DNA from: Actinokineospora xionganensis
GTDB taxonomy: Bacteria > Actinomycetota > Actinomycetes > Mycobacteriales > Pseudonocardiaceae
NCBI RefSeq assembly: GCF_014323725.1
Contig: NZ_JABVED010000004.1
Coordinates: forward strand, 62,001 to 126,000
Direction: 5' to 3'
DNA: 64,000 nt
In this document: piece by piece, positions 1 to 8,298 of the stretch
Layout: each line of letters opens with the position of its first letter
How positions within the stretch are numbered: position 1 is the stretch's first letter
The notes under the pieces: model-generated
Seen by the model: only the letters and a program-made list of their open reading frames with translations
Told to the model about the DNA's origin: nothing
The model's database searches: none
Position numbers and translations under genes: made by a program

Positions 1-53
1 CCCAACAAGACGAGGTACTCCTCCAGGCGGGTCTTTGCCCACTCGATATCCAT
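1..53 (-). CDS. 5' end of an unrecognised gene, cut by the window edge
   Basis: Reading leftward from an ATG at 51-53, the frame stays open to the edge and encodes MDIEWAKTRLEEYLVLL, a plausible amphipathic N-terminal helix. A GGGAGG sequence lies about 18 bases upstream, which is rather far for a ribosome binding site. Only 17 residues are visible, so no family can be assigned. It could be a chance open frame. Confidence 0.35.
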   Translation of the reverse strand, partial: MDIEWAKTRLEEYLVLL

Positions 54-260
54 CGAGCCAGCCTAGAACCTCCCAGATGCGCGAGCCGTGCTGCGCAGTT
101 CGAGCAAGTTGGTCGACTTGCACCACACCTGCTGCAATTGCCCTGGTTCGCCCAAATAGCCCCAGACCTGCAGGGACCTCGTCGCATGGTCCGTTTCCGA
201 CGAGCATCCCCCAGAGAACGGATGGGTTGCCATCTCCCTCGCACCCGTGGTGACCCGCCC
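54..260. other. Intergenic stretch, nothing recognised
   Basis: These 207 bases separate the gene start at the left edge from the 3' end of the HAD-like gene. I see no RNA gene, convincing hairpin or credible coding frame. Confidence 0.4.
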
Positions 261-839
261 TCAAGCGGACGGGTCGGTGAGATCCGCGGCCCAGGCGCGC
301 ACCTCGGCGAGATGTGCGGGCCGCAGCCCCCGCCTCGGGTCGACGTGGCACAGCAACGTCGGCATCGATGCCCTGATCTGGACGAACGCGGTTCGGGCCG
401 GGACGAACGCCCGGTGGTCGCGCAGTTCGTCGTCCAGCCAGGCCAGGGGCCTGCCCGCGGCATACTCCGCGACCGCGGGCCACTTCCAGCCGCCGTCGGC
501 CCGCCAGCCGTGGCCTGCCCGCAGGTCGCGGTCCGGGAACTCGATGACGGGCAGCTCCGGCAGGCCGATCGCCCGGCCGATGTAGGTGTTGGCCTCGCGC
601 ATCCACGTCGTGGCCCACACCAGCTCCAGGCCCGTGTCCTCGGCGACCCGCAGCAGCAGTTCGCCGTCGTCGCGCCGCAGCCAGACCCGCATGCCCCGGC
701 GGCGCGCCGCCGGGCCCGTGTGCCAGCCGCCGTTGGGCGTCAGGCGGAACGTCTCGTATCCCGGTGGCCGCCGGGTCGGTTTTGCCGCGAAGGGGTTCAG
801 CGGGCCGTCCACGTCGATCAGCAGCAGTCCACGCGACAT
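261..839 (-). CDS. HAD-like hydrolase domain protein, 192 aa
   Basis: The protein begins with MSRGLLLIDVDGPLNPF, which matches the DxDG form of HAD motif I. A second acidic patch (AWLDDELRDHR) near residues 130-140 fits the HAD metal-binding motif IV. Actinobacteria carry many short proteins of this kind annotated as HAD or secreted proteins, and substrates are generally unknown. I chose the ATG at 837-839 because a GGGAGGG ribosome binding site precedes it at normal spacing. The frame opens 22 codons further upstream, but that extension has no binding site. It appears monocistronic. The catalytic role is inferred from the motifs only. Confidence 0.75.
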   Translation of the reverse strand: MSRGLLLIDVDGPLNPFAAKPTRRPPGYETFRLTPNGGWHTGPAARRRGMRVWLRRDDGELLLRVAEDTGLELVWATTWMREANTYIGRAIGLPELPVIEFPDRDLRAGHGWRADGGWKWPAVAEYAAGRPLAWLDDELRDHRAFVPARTAFVQIRASMPTLLCHVDPRRGLRPAHLAEVRAWAADLTDPSA

Positions 840-963
840 CGGTTCACCCTCCCCTCTCCCGGGTGATGAATACTTCTGCCCTGCTGTGGAATTGTCAAAG
901 TGCACAAAAGTCGATGAATTCGAGCGCGAAACAAAGAAAGCCGCCTACCGGTGTCCCGATGGC

Positions 964-1003
964 GGCTCCCTGAGCATGACGAGTCACGTCATGGCGGGGA
1001 GCC
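964..1003. repeat. Compound inverted repeat in intergenic DNA
   Basis: An inner perfect repeat CATGACG-agtca-CGTCATG (975-993) sits inside an outer GGCTCC/GGAGCC pair (964-969, 998-1003). The 840-1183 gap holds nothing else recognisable. It could be an operator or a weak terminator. No T-run follows it. Confidence 0.5.
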
Positions 1004-1183
1004 TGAGCTGCCAAGCCGCTGCTCAAGCAGCGGCAGGCCAAGGACGGGAAGCACGAGCGGGCACGCGCCATGGCGCCGTTCCCGAATACGCATGCCCGCC
1101 ATCACAATCTCCCTTGTCGTTTGTTCATGGCAATCATGGCGAGCGTCGAGCGGCGCGTCAATCATTTAATTTCGCGCCGATAA

Positions 1184-2287
1184 TCAGCCGCGGGTGCGAC
1201 GCACCGCGCCCGCGCCACCGGCGAGGACAAGGACGAGCACAGCCAGCCCCCAGCGGCGCTTCTCCTCGGTCCGGCCGAGCCTGGTGTCCGCCCGCGGGAC
1301 CGCGGTCGCCGTCTTGTACGGCCGACGGCTGGGCGGTGAGCCCGCGGGTTGCCCCACGGCGGGGGCGCCGCTCGGCGGCGCCACCGGGCTCGGGGTGATC
1401 GTGGGGTTCACGGCGGGTCGCGCGGGCGGCGGTTGCTGCGCGGGCAGTGGCGGCACCGCTACCGGCGGCGGTGTCGGCCCGGGCCGGGCCCGTAGGCAGC
1501 CCGCCGCGTCGGTGTGGTCCGGGGACGCGGGGTTCACGACCGACTCGACCGCCGCGGGCGACCGCAGCGAGATCCGGAACCACACGCTCTGCCCACGCAC
1601 CTGCTCACCCAGGACGTAGAGCATCCCGTCGGGTCCCGTGACCGCCGCGCCGTAGCTGCGCCCGCCGCCCAGGCTCGGGGTGCCGACCTCGCGGACGTCG
1701 CCGTCCACCGGGTTGATCGTGACCAGCCTGCCCTGCGCGGCCACCCCGTGCAGCAGCCCGTCGGGGCCGAGGTCGAAGTCGTCGACGGTCTGGGAAAGTC
1801 CCGGCGAGCGCAGCGAAACCGTCGACACGACGGTGAGATATGTGCGGCTGGCGGGATCCACGTCCACCACGGACAGCGCCGAGCCGGACCGCAGATACCA
1901 GCGCGTACCCGACACCGCGCCCGCGGTGGCGCCGTGCGCCTGCCCCGGCGAGCGCAGCGGGCCGCGGTCGGTGACCTGCCCGTCCCGGCTGATCGTCACC
2001 ACATGACCGCCCGCGGACAGACCCCCGGATCGACCGTGTGAAGCCAATCCGTAGGCGACGTCCTGCGCGGCCGCGTAGCCGATCGCGTTCACCCGGAACC
2101 CGAGATCGGCGACCGGCGTGGCCCGACCGCCCGGCAGCTCCACCCTGACCAGCGCCGAAAGCCCGGCTTTGCCGCTCTGGACCTGAAGTGCCACACACAC
2201 GGCGGGCGCCGCCGCCGCGGGCCCGGAGGACACCGCGACCGCCGCGAACCCGATCACCGCGACCAAGGCCCACCGCGCCCGGCTCAT
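1184..2287 (-). CDS. Secreted beta-propeller-like surface protein with C-terminal membrane anchor, 367 aa
   Basis: An N-terminal signal peptide (MSRARWALVAVIGFAAVAV, then AAAAP) shows export. The middle, about residues 40-260, has repeated short beta-strand blocks of the type seen in DUF6923-like or PQQ-like propellers (phrases such as GLASHGRSGG, LDLGPDGLLHGVA, VTGPDGMLYVLG). A Pro/Ala/Thr-rich stalk at about 265-325 leads to a C-terminal hydrophobic segment (WGLAVLVLVLAGGAGAV) and an Arg-rich tail, which suggests anchoring to the outer membrane face with the propeller displayed outside. The ATG overlaps the stop of the upstream DUF4239 gene (ATGA), so the two are translationally coupled. 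The substrate is unknown. Topology is firm; the fold is an inference. Confidence 0.75.
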   Translation of the reverse strand: MSRARWALVAVIGFAAVAVSSGPAAAAPAVCVALQVQSGKAGLSALVRVELPGGRATPVADLGFRVNAIGYAAAQDVAYGLASHGRSGGLSAGGHVVTISRDGQVTDRGPLRSPGQAHGATAGAVSGTRWYLRSGSALSVVDVDPASRTYLTVVSTVSLRSPGLSQTVDDFDLGPDGLLHGVAAQGRLVTINPVDGDVREVGTPSLGGGRSYGAAVTGPDGMLYVLGEQVRGQSVWFRISLRSPAAVESVVNPASPDHTDAAGCLRARPGPTPPPVAVPPLPAQQPPPARPAVNPTITPSPVAPPSGAPAVGQPAGSPPSRRPYKTATAVPRADTRLGRTEEKRRWGLAVLVLVLAGGAGAVRRTRG

Positions 2288-3060
2288 CGCAGCCGGACCT
2301 GGGCCGCCTCGAACGCGTCCGGCCCGACCTGGGCGCTGCCGCTGTAGGGGTACTGCAGCTGCTGGGTGGCGAAGAGCAGCAGGGCGAGCGTGCCCGCCAG
2401 GATCGACACGATGATGATGTGGGTGACCGGCCGCGGACCGCCGAAAAGCATCGGCAGCGCCACCGACAGCACGCTGCCGACGATCAGCGCGAACCAGATG
2501 ACGTCGCTGATTCCGTCACTGCCCGCCGTGTCGATCCGCGCCTGCCGGGCCTGGTAGACCTCCCACAGCTGGTTGGCGGCCTCCGCCTTGCGGCCGTGCT
2601 GCCACTCGTCGGTCACCGCGGCGTCGGCGACCGAGCGGCGCAACTGGTCGAGCGCGGCCCATCCCGCTCCGGTGACCTCCTCGCCCGCGCGCATGTTCGG
2701 CCACTCTTCCTCGGCCACCGTGACGGCGTACGACCGGGCCAGGTCGTGCACCTGGGTTCGGGTGGGTTCCGGCAGCGAGTCCGCGGCCCAGGACGCGGCC
2801 ACCAGGCTCTCGGCCTCCCGGGACGCGCCCTCGTCGGCGGCGCCCACCCCGTCGAACAGCGAGATCAGCACGAACGCGAGCAGCACGGCGTGCAGGCCGC
2901 CGACGATGGTGAAGACCTGGCCCGCGGCCTCGTTGTTCTCCACGATCCCGTCGGTCTCGCCGATGCGCCGGATCAGGTAGGCCACCAGCGCCACGACCGT
3001 CGCGGCGCCGACGACCCACAGCACCCCGGCCAGGTAGATGTTCACCGCTGGTTCCCCCAT
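2284..3060 (-). CDS. DUF4239 family membrane protein, 258 aa
   Basis: Starting at MGEPAVNIYLAGVLWVVG, the protein has an N-terminal membrane segment, a second one around residues 45-65 (FTIVGGLHAVLLAFVLISLF), a soluble middle of about 110 residues, and two C-terminal segments (VIWFALIVGSVLSVALPMLF and HIIIVSILAGTLALLLFA). This is the standard 2+2 layout of DUF4239 (bestrophin-like) proteins, whose function is undefined. The frame is open upstream to about 3420, but that stretch reads as Arg/Pro-rich noise, so I place the start at 3058-3060. It is first in a two-gene unit with the propeller gene. Confidence 0.8.
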   Translation of the reverse strand: MGEPAVNIYLAGVLWVVGAATVVALVAYLIRRIGETDGIVENNEAAGQVFTIVGGLHAVLLAFVLISLFDGVGAADEGASREAESLVAASWAADSLPEPTRTQVHDLARSYAVTVAEEEWPNMRAGEEVTGAGWAALDQLRRSVADAAVTDEWQHGRKAEAANQLWEVYQARQARIDTAGSDGISDVIWFALIVGSVLSVALPMLFGGPRPVTHIIIVSILAGTLALLLFATQQLQYPYSGSAQVGPDAFEAAQVRLR

Positions 3061-3208
3061 GACGTCACTGCCGAACCGAGTCGGTGGCCCGCTCGCGGCT
3101 GCGGCGATCTTGTCACCGTCGGCCCGCCACGACCGAGCAGGGTCGGTTCCGGTGGCGCGCGGGCGCTGAGCGGGCGCACCCTGGAGGTGTCGCATTCTGG
3201 AGGCAGCG

Positions 3209-4177
3209 GTGGGTGATGGGCGCGGGCGCGGTGGGCGGTCCGGGCGGACCGTCCTGTTCGGCGCGCTCATCGTGCTCGCCCTGGCCGTCGCGGCGGTGTT
3301 CGCGGTGCGGGACATGTTCGGCGGTGTCCCGGCGGATGATTCCGCGCCGCGGACGCCCTCGCCGGGCGCGGCCGTACTCGCGGTGAAGATCGACAACGTC
3401 GCGGAGGCCCGGCCGCACACCGGGTTGAGCGCGGCGGAGGTGGTGTATGTCGAGCCGGTCGAGGGCGGGCTGACCCGGCTCCTCGCGCTCTACCAGGGCA
3501 CGCCGCCCGAGGTCGTCGGGCCGGTGCGCAGCGCCCGGCGCAGCGACGTGGATCTGCTTGCCCAGCACGGCGAACCGGTGTTCGCCTACTCCGGCGCCGC
3601 ACCGGAGCTGCTGCCCGTGCTGCGCGGGGCGCGGCTGGTCGAAGCCCCACCGGAAGCGGCGGCGCCCGCCTACTTCCGCGACAGCGGCAGGCGGGCACCA
3701 CACGACCTCTTCGTGCGTCCGTCTTCGCTGCCGGACACCGCGCGTGCGCCCGCGGCCCAACCGCTCGAGTTCGGTCCCACCTCCGTCACGGGCACCCCGA
3801 CGGACGTTCATCGCGTCGAGTACGTCGCGGCGGCCTACTCGTTCACCTGGTCGGCGGAAACCGGGCGCTGGGCGGTCTCACTGGACGGCACGCCGCTGAC
3901 GTCGACCGAGTCCGGCCAGGTCACCGCGGCCACCGTGATCGAGCAGCGGGTGACCGTGACACAGGACGAGGCCATCGAGGACGCCACCGGAGCCCGCTCG
4001 CCCGTGGTGACGAGCGTGGGCGCGGGCTCGGCGACCGTCCTGCGCGACGGACAGCGGCACGCGGCGACGTGGTCGCGGCCGGATCCGGCCGCGCCGACCC
4101 GGTTCCACACGACGGAGGGTGCGCCGCTGCCGCTCTCGGATTACCCGGTCTGGGTGTTGCTGGTGCCCGGAAGCTGA
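3209..4177 (+). CDS. DUF3048 (YerB-like) membrane-anchored extracytoplasmic protein, 322 aa
   Basis: A basic N-terminus is followed by one membrane segment (VLFGALIVLALAVAAVFAV) and an exported DUF3048 domain. The family signature is clear: VKIDNVAEARPHTGLSAAEVVYVEPVEGGLTRLLALYQ, then VGPVRSARRSDVDLLAQ. YerB-type DUF3048 proteins occur across Gram-positive bacteria and are tied to the cell envelope without a known reaction. The start is GTG at 3209, chosen because GGAGG lies five bases upstream at 3199-3203. The 3' end overlaps the convergent AI-2E family gene by 37 bases. Confidence 0.85.
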   Translation: MGDGRGRGGRSGRTVLFGALIVLALAVAAVFAVRDMFGGVPADDSAPRTPSPGAAVLAVKIDNVAEARPHTGLSAAEVVYVEPVEGGLTRLLALYQGTPPEVVGPVRSARRSDVDLLAQHGEPVFAYSGAAPELLPVLRGARLVEAPPEAAAPAYFRDSGRRAPHDLFVRPSSLPDTARAPAAQPLEFGPTSVTGTPTDVHRVEYVAAAYSFTWSAETGRWAVSLDGTPLTSTESGQVTAATVIEQRVTVTQDEAIEDATGARSPVVTSVGAGSATVLRDGQRHAATWSRPDPAAPTRFHTTEGAPLPLSDYPVWVLLVPGS

Positions 4178-5196
4178 CGCAGCACCGCGCGCGCCACCAG
4201 CACGACCGGGACCGCGAACAGAGCGCCGACGATCCCCGCGAGCACGACGCCGACCGCGATCGAGACCACCACCAGCAGCGGGTGCAGCCGCACCATCCGG
4301 CCGAGCAGGAACGGTTGCAGCACTTCGCCTTCCAGGGTCTGGACGAGCACGCTCAGGCCGAGGACGAGCAGCGCCGTGACCGGTCCGCCGGACACCAGGC
4401 CGACGAGCACGGCCACGAATCCGGCGACGAACGCGCCCACGTACGGCACGAACGCGGCGAGAAACACCAATGACGCCAGGGGAATAACCATCGGCACCCC
4501 GATGATCGCCAACCCGACGCCGATCACGACGGCGTCCACGACGGCCACCGCGACGGTCGCCCTGGAATACGCCCCCAGCGAGCTGAACGCCTCGCGCCCG
4601 GCCTGGTCGAACCGGGTGCGGACCGAGGCGGAAAGCGGGGCGAGCAGCCAGGTCCAGATCCGTTCTCCTTCGTAGAGCAGGAAGAACAGGACGAACACGG
4701 CGAGCACGAGACCGGCGAGGAACCCGCCCACGGCGGCCGCGGTGGCCGTCGCCCCGCCGACGATCCGCTCCCCCTGGTCTCCCACGAACGCCACCAGGTT
4801 GTCGACCGCGCCCCCGACCTGCGGTTCACTCAGGCCCAGCGGCCCCCGCACCAGCCAGTCCCGCACGGTCCCCACCCCGTCGCGCAAGGCCTCGGCGAGT
4901 TCGCCCCCACCGCGCACCAGCGCGTCCACCGTGATCACCAGCAGCACCCCGAGAACGGTGAGCGGCCCGACGACCATCAGCGCCGCCGCGAGCACCCGCG
5001 GCCACCGGCGCCGGACCAGCCCGCGCACCGCGGGCCGAAGCGCGGCGGCGATCAGCACGGCCACCGCGACCGGCACCAGCACGGGGGCGAGCACGCCCAT
5101 CGCCCGCCACACCAGGTACGCCACAGCCGCCCAGACGAGGACGGCCGCACCCGCCCACACCAGCTTCCTGACCGTCACCTCGTCCGAAGGGGCCAT
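4141..5196 (-). CDS. AI-2E family (UPF0118) transporter permease, 351 aa
   Basis: A polytopic membrane protein with the usual AI-2E layout: two N-terminal segments (residues about 10-60), one at about 65-95, a long soluble stretch, then a cluster of C-terminal segments. It includes the family-typical PFLLGRMVRLHPLLVVVSI near the end. Family members have been linked to autoinducer-2 export, to Na+/H+ antiport, or to no known substrate, so the substrate here cannot be inferred. The ATG at 5194-5196 has GGAG immediately next to it, which is too close, so a GTG six codons inside could be the true start. A strong hairpin upstream separates it from the lipoprotein gene. Confidence 0.85.
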   Translation of the reverse strand: MAPSDEVTVRKLVWAGAAVLVWAAVAYLVWRAMGVLAPVLVPVAVAVLIAAALRPAVRGLVRRRWPRVLAAALMVVGPLTVLGVLLVITVDALVRGGGELAEALRDGVGTVRDWLVRGPLGLSEPQVGGAVDNLVAFVGDQGERIVGGATATAAAVGGFLAGLVLAVFVLFFLLYEGERIWTWLLAPLSASVRTRFDQAGREAFSSLGAYSRATVAVAVVDAVVIGVGLAIIGVPMVIPLASLVFLAAFVPYVGAFVAGFVAVLVGLVSGGPVTALLVLGLSVLVQTLEGEVLQPFLLGRMVRLHPLLVVVSIAVGVVLAGIVGALFAVPVVLVARAVLRQLPGTSNTQTG

Positions 5197-5238
5197 CTCC
5201 GAACGGTATCGAGCCGGACCGCCCGCAGCAGCTCGAAC

Positions 5239-5276
5239 GACCTCGGCCGGAACCCGAGGGGGTTCCGGCCGAGGTC
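5239..5276. terminator. Rho-independent-type hairpin after the lipoprotein gene
   Basis: A perfect 16-base stem (5239-5254 with 5261-5276) and a six-base loop lie just past the stop of the lipoprotein gene and 42 bases before the AI-2E gene start. No strong T-run follows, as is common in high-GC actinobacteria. It should end the cupredoxin/lipoprotein transcript. Confidence 0.8.
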
Positions 5277-5290
5277 ACTGGCTAACGGAG

Positions 5291-6544
5291 TCAGGAGAGC
5301 TTCTTGTTCTCCGCGATGCCACCGGCGAGGGTCGCCGCGGTCATCGGCATGTGGTTCGCTGCCTCCGCGAGCTTGGCGAAGACCTGACCGTCACCGGCGA
5401 CCAGCGAGTCGATGGTGGCGAACACGCTTTCGGTGTGCGGCTTGAGCTCCTGGGCGACGGCGTCGGCCGGGAGTTCGGGAACCACGGAGTTGATCAGCTG
5501 ACCGAACGAGGTGCGGTAGCCCTCCAGGTCGGCCTTCGCCTTGTCCGCCTTGGCCTGGTCCTTCGTGGCCTTGCCCAGGGTGTAGTCGACGAAGAAGCCG
5601 ATGTGCTGACGCCACGACTCCAGGAACGGCGCCTCGGCGGCCGGATAGGCGCCACCGATCGCCTTGGACAGCGCGACGGAGTTGGCGTCGACCGCGGCGA
5701 CGGCGGCCTTGACGCTGGGCTCGTTCAGGTCGCCACCCTTGGCGACGGCCTGGGCCAGCGCGATGCCCGCCAGGTCGACGTGCGAGGTCAGCAGGTAGGT
5801 CAGACCCGAGCGGAGTTCGGCGCCCTTGGAGTTGACGTCGCCTTCGAGGCCCTTGTTCTTGGCGATGCCGCCCGCCAGCGTGGCCGCGGTCATCGGCATG
5901 TGGCCCGCCGCCTCGGTGAGCTTGGCGAAGACCTGACCGTCACCGGCGACCAGCGAGTCGATGGTGGCGAAGATGCTCGCGGTGTGCGGCTTGAGCTCCT
6001 CGGCGACGGCGTCGGCCGGGAGTTCGGGAACCACGGAGTTGATCAGCTGACCGAACGAGGTGCGGTAACCGTCCAGGTCGGTCTTCGCCTTGTCCACCTT
6101 GGCCTGGTCCTTCGTGGCCTTGCCCAGGGTGTAGTCGACGAAGAAGCCGATGTGCTGACGCCACGACTCCAGGAACGGCGCCTCGGCGGCCGGATAGGCG
6201 CCACCGATCGCCTTGGACAGCGCGACGGAGTTGGCGTCCAGGTTGGCCACCGCGGCCTTCACACCGGCGTCGTCCATCTTGCCGCCCGCGTCGACGGCGG
6301 TCTTCAGCGCGATGGCCGCGGTGTAGACGTGCTCGGTCAGCAACTGGGTCAGGTCGGCGCGCAGCTTGGCGGCGGGGGTCTCGACGGACGCCTTGCCGCT
6401 GACGGCGGCCACTGGCGCCGACGTCGCGGGGGCGCTGACGGTGGACGAGGACGGCGGGGCCGCCTGCTCGTTGGCCGAACACGCGGTCACGGTCAACGCG
6501 GCTGCGGCGACCATGCTGACTACGGAAATGGCACGGACAGACAT
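5291..6544 (-). CDS. Lipoprotein with two tandem copies of a His-containing helical domain, 417 aa
   Basis: The signal peptide ends in a lipobox (TVTAC, cysteine near residue 22), followed by a Ser/Thr/Pro/Ala linker. Two copies of a helical domain of about 180 residues follow. Each has conserved histidines in LT[ES]HV, SWRQHIGFF, LKPHT and GHMPMTAATLAGGI (the last reads NHMPM in copy two). Regularly placed His and Met suggest metal binding, possibly copper given the cupredoxin gene next door, but that is inference. Similar domains occur singly or repeated in proteins sometimes labelled copper amine oxidase-like. The two copies have a DNA period of 549 bases. The ATG is preceded by AAAGGAAA. 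Likely cotranscribed with the cupredoxin gene, with a terminator downstream. Confidence 0.8.
   Translation of the reverse strand: MSVRAISVVSMVAAAALTVTACSANEQAAPPSSSTVSAPATSAPVAAVSGKASVETPAAKLRADLTQLLTEHVYTAAIALKTAVDAGGKMDDAGVKAAVANLDANSVALSKAIGGAYPAAEAPFLESWRQHIGFFVDYTLGKATKDQAKVDKAKTDLDGYRTSFGQLINSVVPELPADAVAEELKPHTASIFATIDSLVAGDGQVFAKLTEAAGHMPMTAATLAGGIAKNKGLEGDVNSKGAELRSGLTYLLTSHVDLAGIALAQAVAKGGDLNEPSVKAAVAAVDANSVALSKAIGGAYPAAEAPFLESWRQHIGFFVDYTLGKATKDQAKADKAKADLEGYRTSFGQLINSVVPELPADAVAQELKPHTESVFATIDSLVAGDGQVFAKLAEAANHMPMTAATLAGGIAENKKLS
5294..6375 (-). repeat. In-frame tandem duplication, period 549 bp
   Basis: Copy A (about 5294-5826) and copy B (about 5843-6375) encode the two domains of the lipoprotein. 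A run of 142 bases (5548-5689 and 6097-6238) is identical, third codon positions included, while the flanks have diverged. This points to recent duplication or gene conversion. Confidence 0.9.
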
Positions 6545-6606
6545 GACTTTCCTTTCAGGTACGGGAAATTCGAGGCGCTGCTATAGGGCGCGAAAGCTTC
6601 GAGAAC

Positions 6607-7041
6607 TCAGCCGGTCACTTCGACCGAGCCGTTCATTCCCTTGTGGATCGAGCAGTAGTACGAGTACGTGCCTGGTTCGGTGAAGGTGAAGGACACCTCA
6701 CCGCCTTTGGCGAGCGGCATGTCGACTTTTCCGTCGGGCTGCTCGGAATTGCGCAGACCGTCGCCGCCGAGGGTGAAGGTGCCGGTGGTCACGGTGTGGC
6801 TGATGCCGCCGTCGACTTTCCACACGACGGTGGTGCCGGATTTGACGGTGATCTTCTCCGGGGCGAAGTCGAGCAGTTTCGTGGTCACTGTGGTCGTGTC
6901 CGACGCCGCCGCGGAACCGTGTCCGCCGTGGCCGGAACTGGGGATGGTGATCGGGTTTCCCTGATCCTGTCCGGATGTCCCGCACGCGGTCAGCGCACCG
7001 CCGAACAGGGCGATCAGCAGGAACCGCCGGAACCGGTGCAT
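6607..7041 (-). CDS. Cupredoxin (plastocyanin-like blue copper lipoprotein), 144 aa
   Basis: A lipoprotein signal peptide (LTACG lipobox) is followed by a His/Gly linker and a cupredoxin domain of about 95 residues. The type 1 copper ligands are visible: His in ISHTV, then the Cys-His-Met loop YYCSIHKGMNG at the C-terminus. The family moves electrons in the periplasm-equivalent space or carries copper. I chose the ATG at 7039-7041 because GGAGG lies seven bases upstream; an ATG four codons earlier has no binding site. It lies between DUF6529 and the duplicated lipoprotein gene on one strand, suggesting a copper or redox unit. Confidence 0.9.
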   Translation of the reverse strand: MHRFRRFLLIALFGGALTACGTSGQDQGNPITIPSSGHGGHGSAAASDTTTVTTKLLDFAPEKITVKSGTTVVWKVDGGISHTVTTGTFTLGGDGLRNSEQPDGKVDMPLAKGGEVSFTFTEPGTYSYYCSIHKGMNGSVEVTG

Positions 7042-7141
7042 GGGATCCTCCATTCAGCGAGATCGTCCGCCGGTGCGCTTCGGTATCTCTTGTCTGGCAT
7101 TCGGGGCACGGGTCCGGGCGGATTGGCGGGGATTTCCCCGA

Positions 7142-7696
7142 TCACCGATCGAAGCCCGCCGCGTCGAACCACCACAGCGCGCTCAGCGCCCACAACACGA
7201 CGAACAGGGTGAAAACCGTGCCGCCCAGGACCGCGATCCCCCAGGCAGGGAGCCTGCGGGATCGAATGCCGATCATCTTGGCCGTGAACGCCCCATAGAA
7301 CAGACAGCCCGCCGCCGAGTGCGCCAGGGTGCGCGGCGTCGACGTGTCGAATCCGAATCCGTGGAGGCAGTAGAAAGCGAGCGGCAGACTCAGCAGGAAC
7401 GCCACCGTCCCGGTGATCCGGTGGACCGGTGGGACCCAGGACGGGGCCGTCTGGACGCCGGGGATTCGGCCGAACATCCACAGCGCGGTCGCGAGTTGGG
7501 CGAACACCAGGGCCAGGACGACCGTTGCCGACCAGGCCTTGAGCGACTGCACGCTGGAGAACCAGAACACCGGCAACTCGCGGGGAGCACCGCCGATGGA
7601 TCCGACGACCCCCAGCGTGATCGCGACGGCCGCTCCGGCCAGCACCATCACGGTGAGCGGGACGCGTGAGCTCGGCTTCGGATCGGTATGGGTCAT
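7142..7696 (-). CDS. DUF6529-like membrane protein, 184 aa
   Basis: Five predicted membrane segments, starting with VPLTVMVLAGAAVAITLGVVG and ending with GTVFTLFVVLWALSALWWF. Histidines sit in or near the helices (VHRITG, CLHGFG, TLAHSAAG), an arrangement resembling cytochrome b561-type heme ligation. This fits a membrane redox partner for the adjacent cupredoxin. The domain assignment is from recall of actinobacterial proteins in this context, and heme binding is inference. The start has AGGGG about eight bases upstream. Confidence 0.7.
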   Translation of the reverse strand: MTHTDPKPSSRVPLTVMVLAGAAVAITLGVVGSIGGAPRELPVFWFSSVQSLKAWSATVVLALVFAQLATALWMFGRIPGVQTAPSWVPPVHRITGTVAFLLSLPLAFYCLHGFGFDTSTPRTLAHSAAGCLFYGAFTAKMIGIRSRRLPAWGIAVLGGTVFTLFVVLWALSALWWFDAAGFDR

Positions 7697-7765
7697 GGCG
7701 GGCCCCTACTACGGCCGAGGGCTGCCCGCCGCGCAGCGACGGGCCGCCCCTCGGGGTGACGTCGA

Positions 7766-8167
7766 TCAGCGGCGGGTGAGGCCCACGCCCAGCAGCACGG
7801 CGGCGCTGGCGAAGTGCAGGATGTTGTCCGCGTGGTTGAGCGCGAGCAGGTTCCCCGCGTTGCCGACCAGGAACAGGCCGACCACCGCGACCAGGAGGTA
7901 GACGGCGCCGACCGTGGTGTTGGCGGCCTTGGCTGTGCCCGCGCCCCGCCACGCCGCGCCCGCGAGCAGCGCGCCGATAGCGACGTGCACAAGATTGTGC
8001 AGCGGGTTGATCTCGAAGAACAGCAGGTGTGGTCCGGCGGTGGCGGCGAACCCTGTGCCCGCGGTGAGCGTGAAGCCCACCAGCCCGACCAACAGGTAGA
8101 CCGCGCCGAACGCGTAGCCCAGCACGCGGTTGGGCGATCCGGTCCGGATGTCGGCTCGAGTGCTCAT
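7766..8167 (-). CDS. DUF4383 membrane protein, 133 aa
   Basis: Four membrane segments of the DUF4383 type, with the family-typical NPLHNLVHVAIGALL and NHADNILHFASAAVLLGVGL blocks whose histidines recur in both halves. Function is unknown; actinobacterial members often lie near redox or stress genes. The ATG has a good GGAGGG site four bases upstream. It is first in the minus-strand run DUF4383, DUF6529, cupredoxin, lipoprotein, and divergent from an anti-sigma factor gene. Confidence 0.85.
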   Translation of the reverse strand: MSTRADIRTGSPNRVLGYAFGAVYLLVGLVGFTLTAGTGFAATAGPHLLFFEINPLHNLVHVAIGALLAGAAWRGAGTAKAANTTVGAVYLLVAVVGLFLVGNAGNLLALNHADNILHFASAAVLLGVGLTRR

Positions 8168-8228
8168 GGTGCCCTCCGCAAGAGAATCGACGGACGCTTG
8201 GGAGGGATTCGGTTCACCGGCCCGATCC

Positions 8229-8243
8229 GGATTGGACTAATCC
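8229..8243. promoter_or_regulatory. Inverted repeat in a divergent promoter region
   Basis: GGATTGGACTAATCC contains overlapping palindromes (GGATT/AATCC, and TTGGA/TCCAA one step to the right). It lies in the 131-base gap between the divergently read DUF4383 and anti-sigma genes. Its place and symmetry suggest an operator, but no regulator is identified. Confidence 0.4.
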
Positions 8244-8298
8244 AAGACGGTCCCCGCTCCGAATGTCGAAGTGTGGGCCGCAGCGAAAGGAATCCTCC

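Noticed and set aside
906-1183. Short open frames in the gap after the HAD-like gene
   Set aside because: No start with a binding site, no conserved sequence; only an inverted repeat is supported.
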